A stretch of 64,000 nucleotides of DNA, from positions 2,115,501-2,179,500 of the forward strand of contig NZ_CP053564.1 in assembly GCF_013155125.1 (NCBI RefSeq), given 5' to 3'. Below, in pieces: positions 26,776-36,079 of the stretch. This DNA is from Pseudonocardia broussonetiae (GTDB lineage: Bacteria > Actinomycetota > Actinomycetes > Mycobacteriales > Pseudonocardiaceae). The notes below the pieces were generated by a model. The model was not told the DNA's origin. It saw only the letters and a list, made by a program, of their open reading frames with translations, and ran no database searches. How positions within the stretch are numbered: the first letter of the stretch is position 1; every line of letters starts with the position of its first letter. A program made the position numbers and the translations under genes.

Positions 26776-27948
26776 ATGCCCTCCAGCGACCGTGACGCGG
26801 AGCGGGCCCGCGAGCAGGAGCACGCCCTCAACGCGCTCCTCGCCGAGCGCGACGGCCTCCTCTCCGTGCTCGACCGCGTCCTCGCCCTGCAGGGCACGGC
26901 CCGCCTGATCCGTGACGCCGCCGGTGCCGACGCCGGCTTCGTCGCCGACCTCGACGGCCCCAGCCGCGCGGTGATCCGCTGGATCGCCGGCAACCGCACC
27001 GACTCCCTGCAGGACCTCGCCGTGCCGATCGGGCAGGGCATCGGCGGGCGGGTGCTCGCGTTCGGGGAGCCGGTGCGGGTCAGCGACTACGTGACCGCGT
27101 CGAGCATCACCCACCAGTTCGACGGGATGGTCCGGCGCGAGTCGATGTCGGCGATGCTCGCGGTGCCGGTGCTGGCCGAGCGCGACGGGCGGGTCGACAC
27201 GGTCGCCGTCGCCTACGCCGCGCTGCGCGGCGCGGGCGAGTTCGGCGACGACGCGGTCGGCGCCGTGCAGGCCGTCGCCCGCGAGGCCGCCCGCGCGCTG
27301 CGGCTGGCCGACCGCGCCGAGGCCGGCCGGACCACCGCCGTCGCCGCCGAGCGCCAGCGGATGCAGGCCTCCCTGCACGACTCGGTGGGGGCGATGCTGT
27401 TCTCCATCGGCGCCCAGGTCCGCGACCTGCGCACGACGCTGCCCGACAACCCGCTGCTCAGCACGCGCCTTGGGCGGCTGGAGTCGGACGTGTCGGCGGC
27501 GTCGCTCGCGCTGCGGGAGTCGCTGCTGGCGCTGTCGGAGTCGAGCCCCGAGCGGGCGCTGCCGATCGAGCTCGCCGAGCACTGCCGCAGCTTCGAGGCC
27601 CGCACCGGCGTGCCCGCGCGGCTCGTGCAGCTCGGTGAGGTCGCCCCGCTCGACGAGGAGCGCACCGCGCTGCTGATCGGCGCGGTGCGCGAGGGCCTGC
27701 TCAACACCGAGAAGCACTCCGGGGCGGCGACCGTCGTCGTCAGCCTGGGCATGGTCGACGGCGGGGTGCAGGTGGCCGTCGCCGACGACGGGGCGCCCGA
27801 GAGCGGCGCGGCCGAGCCCGTCGACGGGGCCGGCCTGGGCCTGCGGATGCTGGCCGAGCGCGCCGCGCGCCTCGGCGGGCGCGTCAGCCTCGTGCACGAC
27901 GAGGACGGCGGCACGACGCTGCGGGTGCTGCTGCCGGTGCACCGGTGA
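26776..27948 (+). CDS. GAF-domain sensor histidine kinase
   Basis: 390 residues, soluble. A GAF domain spans about residues 35-180 (LIRDAAGADAGFVADLDG, VPIGQGIGGRVLAFGEPVRVSDY, SAMLAVPVLAERDG). The HisKA_3 segment RQRMQASLHDSVGAMLFSIG carries the phospho-acceptor His, the HATPase has an N-box EGLLNTEKHSGA, and the G2 region is AGLGLRMLAERAARLGG. Its stop overlaps a 25-codon mini-ORF that in turn overlaps the response regulator gene. Cytosolic two-component system upstream of the liv operon; signal unknown. Confidence 0.92.
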   Translation: MPSSDRDAERAREQEHALNALLAERDGLLSVLDRVLALQGTARLIRDAAGADAGFVADLDGPSRAVIRWIAGNRTDSLQDLAVPIGQGIGGRVLAFGEPVRVSDYVTASSITHQFDGMVRRESMSAMLAVPVLAERDGRVDTVAVAYAALRGAGEFGDDAVGAVQAVAREAARALRLADRAEAGRTTAVAAERQRMQASLHDSVGAMLFSIGAQVRDLRTTLPDNPLLSTRLGRLESDVSAASLALRESLLALSESSPERALPIELAEHCRSFEARTGVPARLVQLGEVAPLDEERTALLIGAVREGLLNTEKHSGAATVVVSLGMVDGGVQVAVADDGAPESGAAEPVDGAGLGLRMLAERAARLGGRVSLVHDEDGGTTLRVLLPVHR

Positions 27949-28022
27949 GCGAGCCTGCGAGCGAACCATCGGCACCGCGCCGGGGCGAAGCCTCGGCCGA
28001 GCGCAGCGAGGCCGTGCGATGA
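27945..28022 (+). repeat. Translatable intercistronic repeat, copy A
   Basis: 78-base linker between kinase and regulator genes. It reads as a mini-ORF of 25 codons (VSEPASEPSAPRRGEASAER...) whose GTG overlaps the kinase stop and whose TGA overlaps the regulator ATG. The first 27 bases match, with four differences, the element at 39248 upstream of moeA. Two unlinked copies in one window suggest a genome-wide dispersed element. Confidence 0.6.
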
Positions 28023-28642
28023 GTCCCTCGCGCGTCATGGTCGTCGACGACCACCCGGTGGTCCGCGACGGCGTCGCCCTGCTGCTGCGGGCGGAGCCGT
28101 CGCTGGTGGTGGTCGGGGCGGCGGAGAGCGGGCGCACGGCGCTGGAGCGGGCGCCGGGGCTGCGTCCCGACCTGGTCCTGCTCGACCTGCGGCTGCCCGA
28201 CATGCTCGCCCCCGAGGTCGTCGCCGGCCTGCGCGCGGCGTGCCCGCTGGCCAAGGTCGTCGTCTTCACCGCCCACGGCGACCACCACGGCGTCCAGGCC
28301 GCCCTCGACGCGGGCGCGCACGGCGCGCTGCTCAAGGACGCCGCGGCCACCGACCTCGTCGCGGCGCTGCGCCGGGTGCTGCGCGGGGAGCGCGTGTCGG
28401 ACCCCCGGATGGTGCCGGGCACCGAGGGCCGGGGGGCCGCGCTGGCCCGCAGCGGCCTGACCCGCCGCGAGTACGAGGTGCTGCGCCTGGCCGCGCAGGG
28501 GCGCACCAACCCCGAGATCGCCGAGACCACCGGGCTGGCGCGCAACACCGTCAAGACCTACCTGCAGTCGGCCCTGCACAAGCTCGGCGCGCGCAACCGC
28601 GTCGAGGCCATCGGTAAGGCGAGCGAGGCCGGACTCCTCTGA
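28019..28642 (+). CDS. NarL-family response regulator
   Basis: 207 residues. Receiver: VMVVDDHPVVRDGV, phospho-acceptor in VLLDLRLPD, Lys in GALLKDAAATD. LuxR-type HTH: LTRREYEVLRLAAQGRTNPEIAETTGLARNTVKTYLQSAL. Partner of the GAF kinase just upstream; translation probably couples through the mini-ORF ending at its start codon. Confidence 0.93.
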   Translation: MSPSRVMVVDDHPVVRDGVALLLRAEPSLVVVGAAESGRTALERAPGLRPDLVLLDLRLPDMLAPEVVAGLRAACPLAKVVVFTAHGDHHGVQAALDAGAHGALLKDAAATDLVAALRRVLRGERVSDPRMVPGTEGRGAALARSGLTRREYEVLRLAAQGRTNPEIAETTGLARNTVKTYLQSALHKLGARNRVEAIGKASEAGLL

Positions 28643-28675
28643 CCGGCGCCGACGGGTCCCCCTGTCAGCGGATCG

Positions 28676-28702
28676 TGACTGTCCGGAGATAACGGACGGT
28701 CA
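28676..28702. promoter_or_regulatory. Inverted repeat upstream of the liv operon
   Basis: TGAC-T-GTCCG facing CGGAC-G-GTCA with a 7-base AT-containing centre; another GTCCGGA follows at 28708. It lies 150 bases upstream of livF and is a plausible operator for the operon, perhaps for the regulator encoded just before. Motif-level evidence only. Confidence 0.35.
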
Positions 28703-28824
28703 TCTTTGTCCGGACCCCTCTCCACGTGGGGGTGCCTGACGGGTGTGACGGCACACACGATGTGCCCCGCCGCTCCGACCGGAGGCGGCGAGCGAGGGGG
28801 CCACAACGTGCTTCGAGAACCACC

Positions 28825-29630
<806 letters not shown>

Positions 29631-29634
<4 letters not shown>

Positions 29635-30419
29635 CCAGCACCGAGTTGCGCACCGACGTCCGTCCGCTCGCCATCGAGGACGTGACGCTGCGGTTCGGCG
29701 GCATCACCGCGCTCGACGACGTCAGCTTCACCGTCGAGCCCGGCACCGTGCACGCCCTGATCGGGCCGAACGGCGCCGGCAAGTCGAGCTGCTTCAACGT
29801 GATCAGCGGGCTCTACAAGCCCACCGAGGGCCGGGTCCGCCTCGGCGACGACGTGCTCACCTCCCTCACGCCGCACCGGCTCGCGGCGCTGGGGATCGGG
29901 CGGTCGTTCCAGAACATCGCGCTCTCGCCGGGCTCCACGGTCCGCGACAACGTGATGCTCGGGCGGCACGTCCTCACCTCCGGCGGGTTCCTCGCCGGCG
30001 GGCTCGGCCTGACCCGGCGCGCCGAGCGCCGGCACACCGCGCGCGCCGAGGAGATCTGCGACTTCCTCGGGGTGGCCGACCGGCTCGACGCCCCCGTCGC
30101 CTCCCTGCCCTACGGCGTGGCGAAGCGGGTCGACATCGCCCGAGCGCTCGCCGTCGAGCCCACCCTGCTGCTGCTCGACGAGCCCGCGGCGGGCCTGAAC
30201 GCCACCGAGACCGCCGAGATGGCGGTCACCATCCGCGACCTGCGCGACGCGCTGGGCATCTCCGTCCTGCTCGTCGAGCACGACATGGGGCTGGTCATGG
30301 GCATCGCCGACCGCGTCACGGTCCTGGACTTCGGGAAGCGGATCGCCGACGGGCTCCCCGCCGAGGTGCAGGCCGACCCCGACGTCATCCGCGCATACCT
30401 GGGCACGGAGGCCGAGTGA
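29631..30419 (+). CDS. livG: ABC importer ATPase LivG
   Basis: 262 residues from the ATG overlapping the livF stop. Walker A IGPNGAGKSSCFNVISG, LivG-type insert with FQNIALSPGSTVRDNVMLGRH, Walker B LLLLDEPAAGLNATE. The signature reads LPYGVAKRVDIARAL instead of the usual LPYGQQR form, so Val-Ala-Lys replaces the Gln-rich part; the Gly is kept. Second gene of the operon. Confidence 0.92.
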
Positions 30420-31297
30420 TGAGCACCTTCCTGCAACTGCTGGTCAACGGGCTGGGCAAGGGCGCGGTCTACGCGCTCCTCGCGCTCGGCTTCGTGATCA
30501 TCTACAAGGCCACCGAGGTGGTGAACTTCGCGCACGGCTCGCTCGTGCTGATCGGCGGCTACCTGGTCTACGAGCTCAAGGACGCGCTCGGCTGGACGCT
30601 GGCCGCCGTCGTCGGGATCACGGCGGCCGCGGTCGCGGCCCTGGTGATCGAGCGGGTGCTGCTGCGCAACGCCCGCAGCGCCGACCACAACAGCCTGGCG
30701 CTGCTCACCATCGGCATCGACGTGATCATCACCGAGGAGGTGGTGCGCCGGGTCGGCGCCGACATCCCCTTCATCGGCGACCCCTACGACTCGCAGCCGC
30801 TGCAGATCGCCGGCCTCACGGTGTTCCGCACGCAGGCGATCGCCCTGGTCGTCGGCGCGGTGCTGATCACGGCGTTCCTGCTCGCGTTCCGCTACTCGAA
30901 CTGGGGCGTCGCGATGCGCGCCCAGGCCGAGAACCGCGAGGCCGCGGCCCTGATGGGCATCAACAGCTCCCGCGTGACGGCCACGGCGTGGCTCGTCGCG
31001 GGCGCGCTCGCCGGCGTCGCGGTGCTGTTCATGGCCACCCAGGACTTCTCCGGGGCCGGGCTGGGGCGCGGCACGCACGCGATCGCGCTCATCGCCTTCC
31101 CCGCCGCGATCCTCGGCGGCCTCGACTCCACCGCGGGCGCCGTCGTCGGCGGGCTGGTCGTCGGGCTCACCGAGGCGCTGTCGGCGCAGTACATCTCGTT
31201 CGAGTTCTCCAAGAGCGCGGTGTTCCTGGTGATGCTGGTCGTGCTGGTGGTGAGACCGTCCGGACTCTTCGGGACGAAGGAGCTCAGTCGTGTCTGA
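30419..31297 (+). CDS. livH: ABC importer permease LivH
   Basis: 292 residues from the ATG (TGATG overlap with livG; a GTG three bases earlier is possible). About eight membrane helices. Conserved LivH features are LVNGLGKGAVYALLALGFVIIYKATEVVNFAHGS and the EAA-like loop REAAALMGINSSRVTATAW, ending LVVRPSGLFG. Inner-membrane pore subunit. Confidence 0.93.
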   Translation: MSTFLQLLVNGLGKGAVYALLALGFVIIYKATEVVNFAHGSLVLIGGYLVYELKDALGWTLAAVVGITAAAVAALVIERVLLRNARSADHNSLALLTIGIDVIITEEVVRRVGADIPFIGDPYDSQPLQIAGLTVFRTQAIALVVGAVLITAFLLAFRYSNWGVAMRAQAENREAAALMGINSSRVTATAWLVAGALAGVAVLFMATQDFSGAGLGRGTHAIALIAFPAAILGGLDSTAGAVVGGLVVGLTEALSAQYISFEFSKSAVFLVMLVVLVVRPSGLFGTKELSRV

Positions 31298-32495
31298 GAC
31301 GATGACCCCGCCCGCCGCCCCGCCGCAGGCGCCGCCCGCCGGGGCGGCCCGGCCCGGCCGCAACTGGCTCAAGATCGTGGCCACGGCCGTCCTGGTCGTC
31401 GTGCTCCTGCTGCTGCCGGTGCTCGTCGGCAACTCCGGGGTGGCCTACCTCAAGCTCGCGCAGTACATCCTCATCGGCGTCGTCGGCGGCATCGGGCTGA
31501 CGCTGCTCGTCGGCCAGGCCGGGCAGCTCTCGCTGGCGCACCCCTTCTTCCTGCTGGTCGGCGCCGTCGGCTACGCGGTGCTGTCGGGCGACCCGGAGGA
31601 GTCCGACGACCTCGTCGGGCTCGGGCTGCCGCCGCTGGTCGGCGTCATCGGGGCCGTGGCGCTCTGCGGGCTGATCGGCCTGGCGTTCGCGCCGGTCGCC
31701 GGGCGGCTGCGCGGCATCTACCTCGGCGTCGCCTCGCTGTCGCTGGTGTTCCTCGGGCTGTGGCTCGGCCAGTCGCTGGACATGTTCTCCGGCGGCACGT
31801 CCAGCGGGCGCAACGCCCCGGTGTTCGAGCTGTTCGGGTTCGAGTTCGCCAACTCCCAACCCGCCCCCACCATCGCGGGCGTCGCCATCCAGAAGCAGCA
31901 GCGCCTCTGGTACCTGTTCCTCGCGTTCGCGCTGGGCAGCTACTTCCTGGCCCGCGGCGCGGTGAACAGCCGGATCGGCCGCTCGTGGCGCGCGGTGCGC
32001 GACAACGAGGCCGCCGCCACCGCGATGGGCGTGCACGTCACCCGGGTCAAGGCGGGGGCGTTCGTCATCTCCTCGGCCTTCGCCGGCCTCGCCGGCGTCA
32101 TGACGGCGCTGTGGCTCGACCTCGTCAAGCCCGACGAGAACGAGTTCACCGGCACCTACTCGCTGACGGTCGCCATCGCGTTCCTCGCGATCGTCATCAT
32201 CGGCGGGCTCGGCTCGGTGCCGGGCGCGGTGATCGGCGCGGTGCTGGTGTTCGGTCTGCAGCAGTTCTTCCTGCTCGGCTCGCAGCAGTTCGGCTGGTTC
32301 GCCGACGCGCAGTTCGGCGGCTTCAGCGCCGTCGTCGTCAGCGCGTTCGTGTACGGCGGGGCGATCGTCCTCGTCGTGCTCTTCGAACCCGGCGGCATGG
32401 CCGCCATCGGCAGGCGGCTGCTCGGCCGTCGCCGCTCCCCAGATGTCCCGGCCACCGCCGACGGTGACCGGACCACCCCCCGAGAGGATCGATGA
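31290..32495 (+). CDS. livM: ABC importer permease LivM
   Basis: 401 residues from GTG, overlapping livH by 8 bases. Cytoplasmic Pro/Ala N-terminus, then 9-10 membrane helices. LivM hallmarks are GGIGLTLLVGQAGQLSLAHPFF, the cytoplasmic loop SRIGRSWRAVRDNEAAATAMGVHV and GGLGSVPGAVIGA. Tail positively charged (RRLLGRRR). Fourth gene of the operon. Confidence 0.93.
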   Translation: MSETMTPPAAPPQAPPAGAARPGRNWLKIVATAVLVVVLLLLPVLVGNSGVAYLKLAQYILIGVVGGIGLTLLVGQAGQLSLAHPFFLLVGAVGYAVLSGDPEESDDLVGLGLPPLVGVIGAVALCGLIGLAFAPVAGRLRGIYLGVASLSLVFLGLWLGQSLDMFSGGTSSGRNAPVFELFGFEFANSQPAPTIAGVAIQKQQRLWYLFLAFALGSYFLARGAVNSRIGRSWRAVRDNEAAATAMGVHVTRVKAGAFVISSAFAGLAGVMTALWLDLVKPDENEFTGTYSLTVAIAFLAIVIIGGLGSVPGAVIGAVLVFGLQQFFLLGSQQFGWFADAQFGGFSAVVVSAFVYGGAIVLVVLFEPGGMAAIGRRLLGRRRSPDVPATADGDRTTPREDR

Positions 32496-33769
32496 TGATC
32501 GCAGCACGGAGAGCCGGGCGGTCGGCGCTGATCGCCGGCGTCCTGACCAGCACGCTCGTGCTCGCCGCGTGCGGCAGCACGGCCGACACGTCGGGCGGCA
32601 CCGAGGGCGCGGGTGGCGTGGCCACCGACTTCGGCGTCACGGACACCACGATCACGCTCGGGATCATGGGCGACACCTCCGGCGTGTTCAAGAACCTCGG
32701 CGCGGGTCTGAACGCCGGCAACCAGCTGTGGGCCGACGACGTCAACGCCGCCGGCGGCATCTGCGGCCGCCAGATCGAGATCGAGACCGTCGACCACGGC
32801 TACAAGGCCGACGTGGCGAAGACGCTGTACCCGCAGCTCGAGCCGAACGTGCTCGGCATGGTCCAGCTGCTGGGCTCCCCGGTGCTCGCGGCGCTGGAGC
32901 CGAACCTCATCGAGGACAACATGCTCGCCGCACCGGCGTCGTGGAGCTCCGAGGTGCTCGACAACCCGGGCATCATGATGATCGGCACCACCTACGACCT
33001 GGAGATCGTCAACGGCCTGGCCTACCTGCAGCAGCAGGGCCTGCTGGCCGACGGCGACACCATCGGCCACATCTACATCGACGGCGAGTACGGCGGCAAC
33101 GGGCTCAAGGGCTCGAAGTACTACGCCGAGCAGCACGGCATCACGATCAACGAGGCCAAGGTGACCTCGACCGACAACGACCTGACCGGCATCGTCACCG
33201 GCATGCGCGGCGCGGGCGTCAAGCTCATCGTGCTGACCACGACGCCCGGCCAGACCGCGTCGGCGCTGGCCGCCAACCAGGCGCTCGGGCTCAACGTCCC
33301 GGTGCTGGGCAACAACCCGACCTTCGACCCGGCGCTGCTCCAGACGCCGGCCGCGGGTGCCCTGGGCAACCTCTACGTCTCGGCGTCCAACGCGCCGTTC
33401 TCCTCGTCGAACCCGAAGGCCGTCGAGGTGACGACCGCGTACAAGGAGGCGTACCCGGACCTGCCGCGCAACGCCGGCATCACCACGGGCTACACCGAGG
33501 GCCTCGTGTGGCAGAACGTGCTCGAGGCGGCCTGCGAGGCCGGTGACCTCACCCGGGCCGGCGTCAAGACCGCGCTGGGCACCCTGACCTCGGTCGACAC
33601 CGAGGGCCTGGTCGACGTGCTCGACTACAGCTCGCCGGGCGCGCCCCCCACTCGCGGTGTCTACATCGCGCAGGTCGACGCGAACGCCGAGGGCGGCCTG
33701 ACCGAGGTCGCGCCGCTGTTCACCTCGCCGGAGGCGGAGTCCTACAAGGCGCCGTTCCAGCAGGGCTGA
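32492..33769 (+). CDS. livK: Periplasmic-type binding lipoprotein of the liv importer
   Basis: 425 residues. Lipoprotein signal with lipobox LAAC (LTSTLVLAACGS), then a type-I periplasmic-binding fold of the LivJ/Leu-Ile-Val family: DTTITLGIMGDTSGVFKNLGAGLNAGNQLWADDVNAAGG, then YKADVAKTLYPQLE and TIGHIYIDGEYGGNGLKG. The start is an ATG overlapping the livM stop. The last gene of the operon, followed by a strong hairpin terminator. Ligand not deducible; the family binds amino acids, amides, urea and aromatic acids. Confidence 0.92.
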   Translation: MMIAARRAGRSALIAGVLTSTLVLAACGSTADTSGGTEGAGGVATDFGVTDTTITLGIMGDTSGVFKNLGAGLNAGNQLWADDVNAAGGICGRQIEIETVDHGYKADVAKTLYPQLEPNVLGMVQLLGSPVLAALEPNLIEDNMLAAPASWSSEVLDNPGIMMIGTTYDLEIVNGLAYLQQQGLLADGDTIGHIYIDGEYGGNGLKGSKYYAEQHGITINEAKVTSTDNDLTGIVTGMRGAGVKLIVLTTTPGQTASALAANQALGLNVPVLGNNPTFDPALLQTPAAGALGNLYVSASNAPFSSSNPKAVEVTTAYKEAYPDLPRNAGITTGYTEGLVWQNVLEAACEAGDLTRAGVKTALGTLTSVDTEGLVDVLDYSSPGAPPTRGVYIAQVDANAEGGLTEVAPLFTSPEAESYKAPFQQG

Positions 33770-33786
33770 TCCGACCCGCTCCACCC

Positions 33787-33820
33787 GCAGGGCCCCGGGG
33801 TCTCGACCCCGGGGCCCTGC
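33787..33820 (+). terminator. Strong terminator of the liv operon
   Basis: Perfect 15-bp stem (GCAGGGCCCCGGGGT / ACCCCGGGGCCCTGC) with the tetraloop CTCG, starting 17 bases after the operon's last stop. No T-run, but the stem is among the strongest in the window. Confidence 0.85.
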
Positions 33821-33903
33821 GGCGTTCCGGGGGCCGGATCCCGGGGTCCGACCGGGGTCCGTCCCGGAGGGCGCGGGGCCCTCCGGGCGGCAGGCTCGTG
33901 GTC

Positions 33904-34140
33904 ATGGAACAGAGCACCGGCCCCCTCGCCCCCGTCTCCCGCCCGACCGTCCGCCTGACCCGCAGCCGCGACGACCGCATGGTCGCCGGCGTCTGCGGCG
34001 GCACCGCCCGCGCGCTGGGCGTCGACCCGGCGCTCGTGCGCCTGGGCCTCGTCCTGCTCACCGTGTTCGGGGCGGGCGCGGGCGCGATCGCCTACGTCGC
34101 CGCCTGGATCCTGCTGCCCGAGGAGGGCGCCGCGGTCTGA
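33904..34140 (+). CDS. PspC-domain membrane protein
   Basis: 78 residues. PspC domain: LTRSRDDRMVAGVCGGTARALGVDPALVRLGLVLLTVF then GAGAIAYVAAWILLPEE, one long or two short membrane helices. The ATG is chosen over a GTG six bases upstream. PspC proteins act in envelope-stress signalling in other bacteria; stand-alone small PspC proteins are common in actinomycetes with no assigned role. Confidence 0.9.
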   Translation: MEQSTGPLAPVSRPTVRLTRSRDDRMVAGVCGGTARALGVDPALVRLGLVLLTVFGAGAGAIAYVAAWILLPEEGAAV

Positions 34141-34158
34141 CCCGCCGGTGCCGGGCGT

Positions 34159-35367
34159 TCAGTGCCCCTCGGCGTGGCGGATCTCGTGGCGCTGCTCGGC
34201 GTACCGGCGCGTCTCGTAGGCCAGCATCACCACGAGGACCGCGGCCAGGATCGCCAGCGACCCGATCGCCGGCATCATCGACGCCGGCGGGACGAGCGCC
34301 ACGAGCACGCCCGCCACGGCCACGCGCTCCCACTTCAGCACGCCCGCGACCAGGCGGGTGAACGCGACGTGGGCGAGCAGGAACAGCGCCGTGCCGCCGA
34401 AGAGGGCGACGAGCGGGAGGCCGTAGAGCGGGTCGCTGAGGGTGTAGTCCTCGTCGCCCGCGACGTGGCCTAGCGCCTTCTTGAGCCCGAGCGACATCAT
34501 GATGATCCCGATGACCATCGGCAGGTGCAGGAACGAGTAGCCGCCGCGGGCGAGCTGGATCTGCCGGACGCCCTCGGCGGCGTGCAGCGCGCGCTCGGTG
34601 ATGATCGCGGTGACGTCGAAGTAGGCCCACCACAGCGCGGCGGAGACGGCCAGGGCCAGCATCGACGCGGCGATGATCGGCCAGCTGATCGGCTTCTGCG
34701 CGATGCCGATGCCGGTGGCGACGATCGACTCGCCGAGCGCCACGATGATGATCAGGCCGTGGCGCTCGGCGAAGTGCGCCGCCGACGCGAGGCGCCAGCC
34801 GGTGCCCGCGAGCATCGTGCCGAGGTAGTCACCGAGGATCGCGCCGACCCACAGCCAGGTCTGCAGCGCACCGGACGCCTGCGACGCCGCGAGCAGCAGC
34901 ACCGTGCCGGCGGCCATGGACGGCACGAACCGCAGGACCTGCCGGCGCAGGACCGGGTCGCCCGCGCTGACCAGCCAGAACATCAGGATGTGCATGGCCC
35001 GCACGAAGAAGTAGCAGGCCGCGAACACGACCGGCCCCGACAGGCCGCCCGGCAGGTCGTCGAACGACTCCGGGATGGTGATCGCGGCGACGAACACCCC
35101 GCCCATCGCGACGAACATCGCGACCCGGATGACGCCCTCGTCGGCCTTCACCACGTTGCTCAGCCACGAGTAGCCGACCCACGACCACCACAGCACGGTG
35201 AGGATGAGCGCGCCGCGGAACAGGCCGGTGCCGGTCGGCTCGTCGGCCATCAGGTCGGTGACCTGCGTGAGCGCGAAGACGAAGACCAGGTCGAAGAAGA
35301 GCTCCAGCGTGGTGACGCTGTTCTGGCCGTTCCGGGCCTCGAGCCGGGCCCGCCGCGGTGTCGCCAT
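34159..35367 (-). CDS. LtrA-family (low temperature requirement A) membrane protein
   Basis: 402 residues, about 10-11 membrane helices. Family hallmarks: NSVTTLELFFDLVFVFALTQVTDLM near the N-terminus, FAERHGLIIIVALGESIVATG in the middle and WWAYFDV. Starts at the ATG reading MATPRRARLEARNG. The family was named from a Listeria mutant; molecular function is unknown. It faces the PspC gene, stops 18 bp apart. Confidence 0.9.
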   Translation of the reverse strand: MATPRRARLEARNGQNSVTTLELFFDLVFVFALTQVTDLMADEPTGTGLFRGALILTVLWWSWVGYSWLSNVVKADEGVIRVAMFVAMGGVFVAAITIPESFDDLPGGLSGPVVFAACYFFVRAMHILMFWLVSAGDPVLRRQVLRFVPSMAAGTVLLLAASQASGALQTWLWVGAILGDYLGTMLAGTGWRLASAAHFAERHGLIIIVALGESIVATGIGIAQKPISWPIIAASMLALAVSAALWWAYFDVTAIITERALHAAEGVRQIQLARGGYSFLHLPMVIGIIMMSLGLKKALGHVAGDEDYTLSDPLYGLPLVALFGGTALFLLAHVAFTRLVAGVLKWERVAVAGVLVALVPPASMMPAIGSLAILAAVLVVMLAYETRRYAEQRHEIRHAEGH

Positions 35368-35441
35368 GGCGCAGATCGTGCACCACGGCGACGCGCCGTC
35401 GCCAGTGCGCACCCCGTCGGTCGCCCCGGGCCGGTGCGCCT

Positions 35442-36017
35442 TCAGGAGGCGCGCCCGGACCAGTTCGCGAGCCGCTCGGTCGGGCCGGCCCCCTCGCGCG
35501 GCTCGACGACCGCCGCGAACGGGACGGGGCCGCCGCGGAACCCGGCCGGCAGGAACCCGCGCGCGGCGTCGAGCGCGACGGCGGCCAGGTCCTGGTCGGC
35601 CTCCGGGTCCTGCCCGGTGGCGACGGCGAGGTCCCAGCCGTGCACCAGGGTCTCGTTGAGGTAGCCCCACAGGGCGCCGCGGCCGGGGACGGTGCCCCAC
35701 GGCACGACGACCCGGCTGTCGAGCAGCGCGTCGTCGCTCCACACCGCGAGGGCCTTGTCGGCCGCGGCGCGGTAGGTGTCCGCCCAGGCGTCGTCGGCCA
35801 CCCCGGTGATGACGAGCGGCACGGAGTGCGCGTCGCCGCCCTCGCCGACGACGTGGGCGCGCTCGACCGTGGTGACCAGGTGCCCGAGCAGGGCCCGGAC
35901 GTCGAACTCGTCGCAGGGCGTGGGGGCGTCGAGGTCGGTGGCGCCGGGCAGCAATGTGCACACCCAGTCGATCGCGGCGGCGTAGAGGGGGCGGGGGTCC
36001 GTGGTGTCGGTCGTCAT
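35442..36017 (-). CDS. DinB-like TIGR03086-type metal-binding protein
   Basis: 191 residues of the mycothiol-dependent maleylpyruvate isomerase/DinB-like fold. The N-terminal helix DWVCTLLPGATDLDAPTPCDEFDVRALLGHLVTTVERAHVVGEG carries the first His ligand (LLGHLV), and ETLVHGWDLAVATGQD gives the second metal-binding His and the conserved Trp. Likely a mycothiol-linked transferase or detoxification enzyme, substrate unknown. Divergent from the WYL regulator with a shared perfect operator, so probably that regulator's target. Confidence 0.88.
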   Translation of the reverse strand: MTTDTTDPRPLYAAAIDWVCTLLPGATDLDAPTPCDEFDVRALLGHLVTTVERAHVVGEGGDAHSVPLVITGVADDAWADTYRAAADKALAVWSDDALLDSRVVVPWGTVPGRGALWGYLNETLVHGWDLAVATGQDPEADQDLAAVALDAARGFLPAGFRGGPVPFAAVVEPREGAGPTERLANWSGRAS

Positions 36018-36036
36018 GGGGAGGACTCTGCCCGCC

Positions 36037-36061
36037 ATACACGACATCTCCTGTCGTGTAT
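36037..36061. promoter_or_regulatory. Shared 25-bp operator between dinB-like and WYL genes
   Basis: Perfect inverted repeat, half-sites ATACACGACA and TGTCGTGTAT with a 5-base centre (TCTCC). It is almost exactly equidistant (19 and 18 bases) from the two divergent start codons. Likely -10 elements for both genes (TGTAT on either strand) lie inside it, so binding would block both promoters. AT-rich against its surroundings. Probable WYL-regulator site (inference). Confidence 0.8.
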
Positions 36062-36079
36062 TCGTGGCAGTCTGCACCC

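Noticed and set aside
27949..28018. Ordinary intergenic gap between kinase and regulator
   Set aside because: Rejected as a plain gap because the whole stretch is an in-frame mini-ORF joined to both neighbours and matching the element at 39248.
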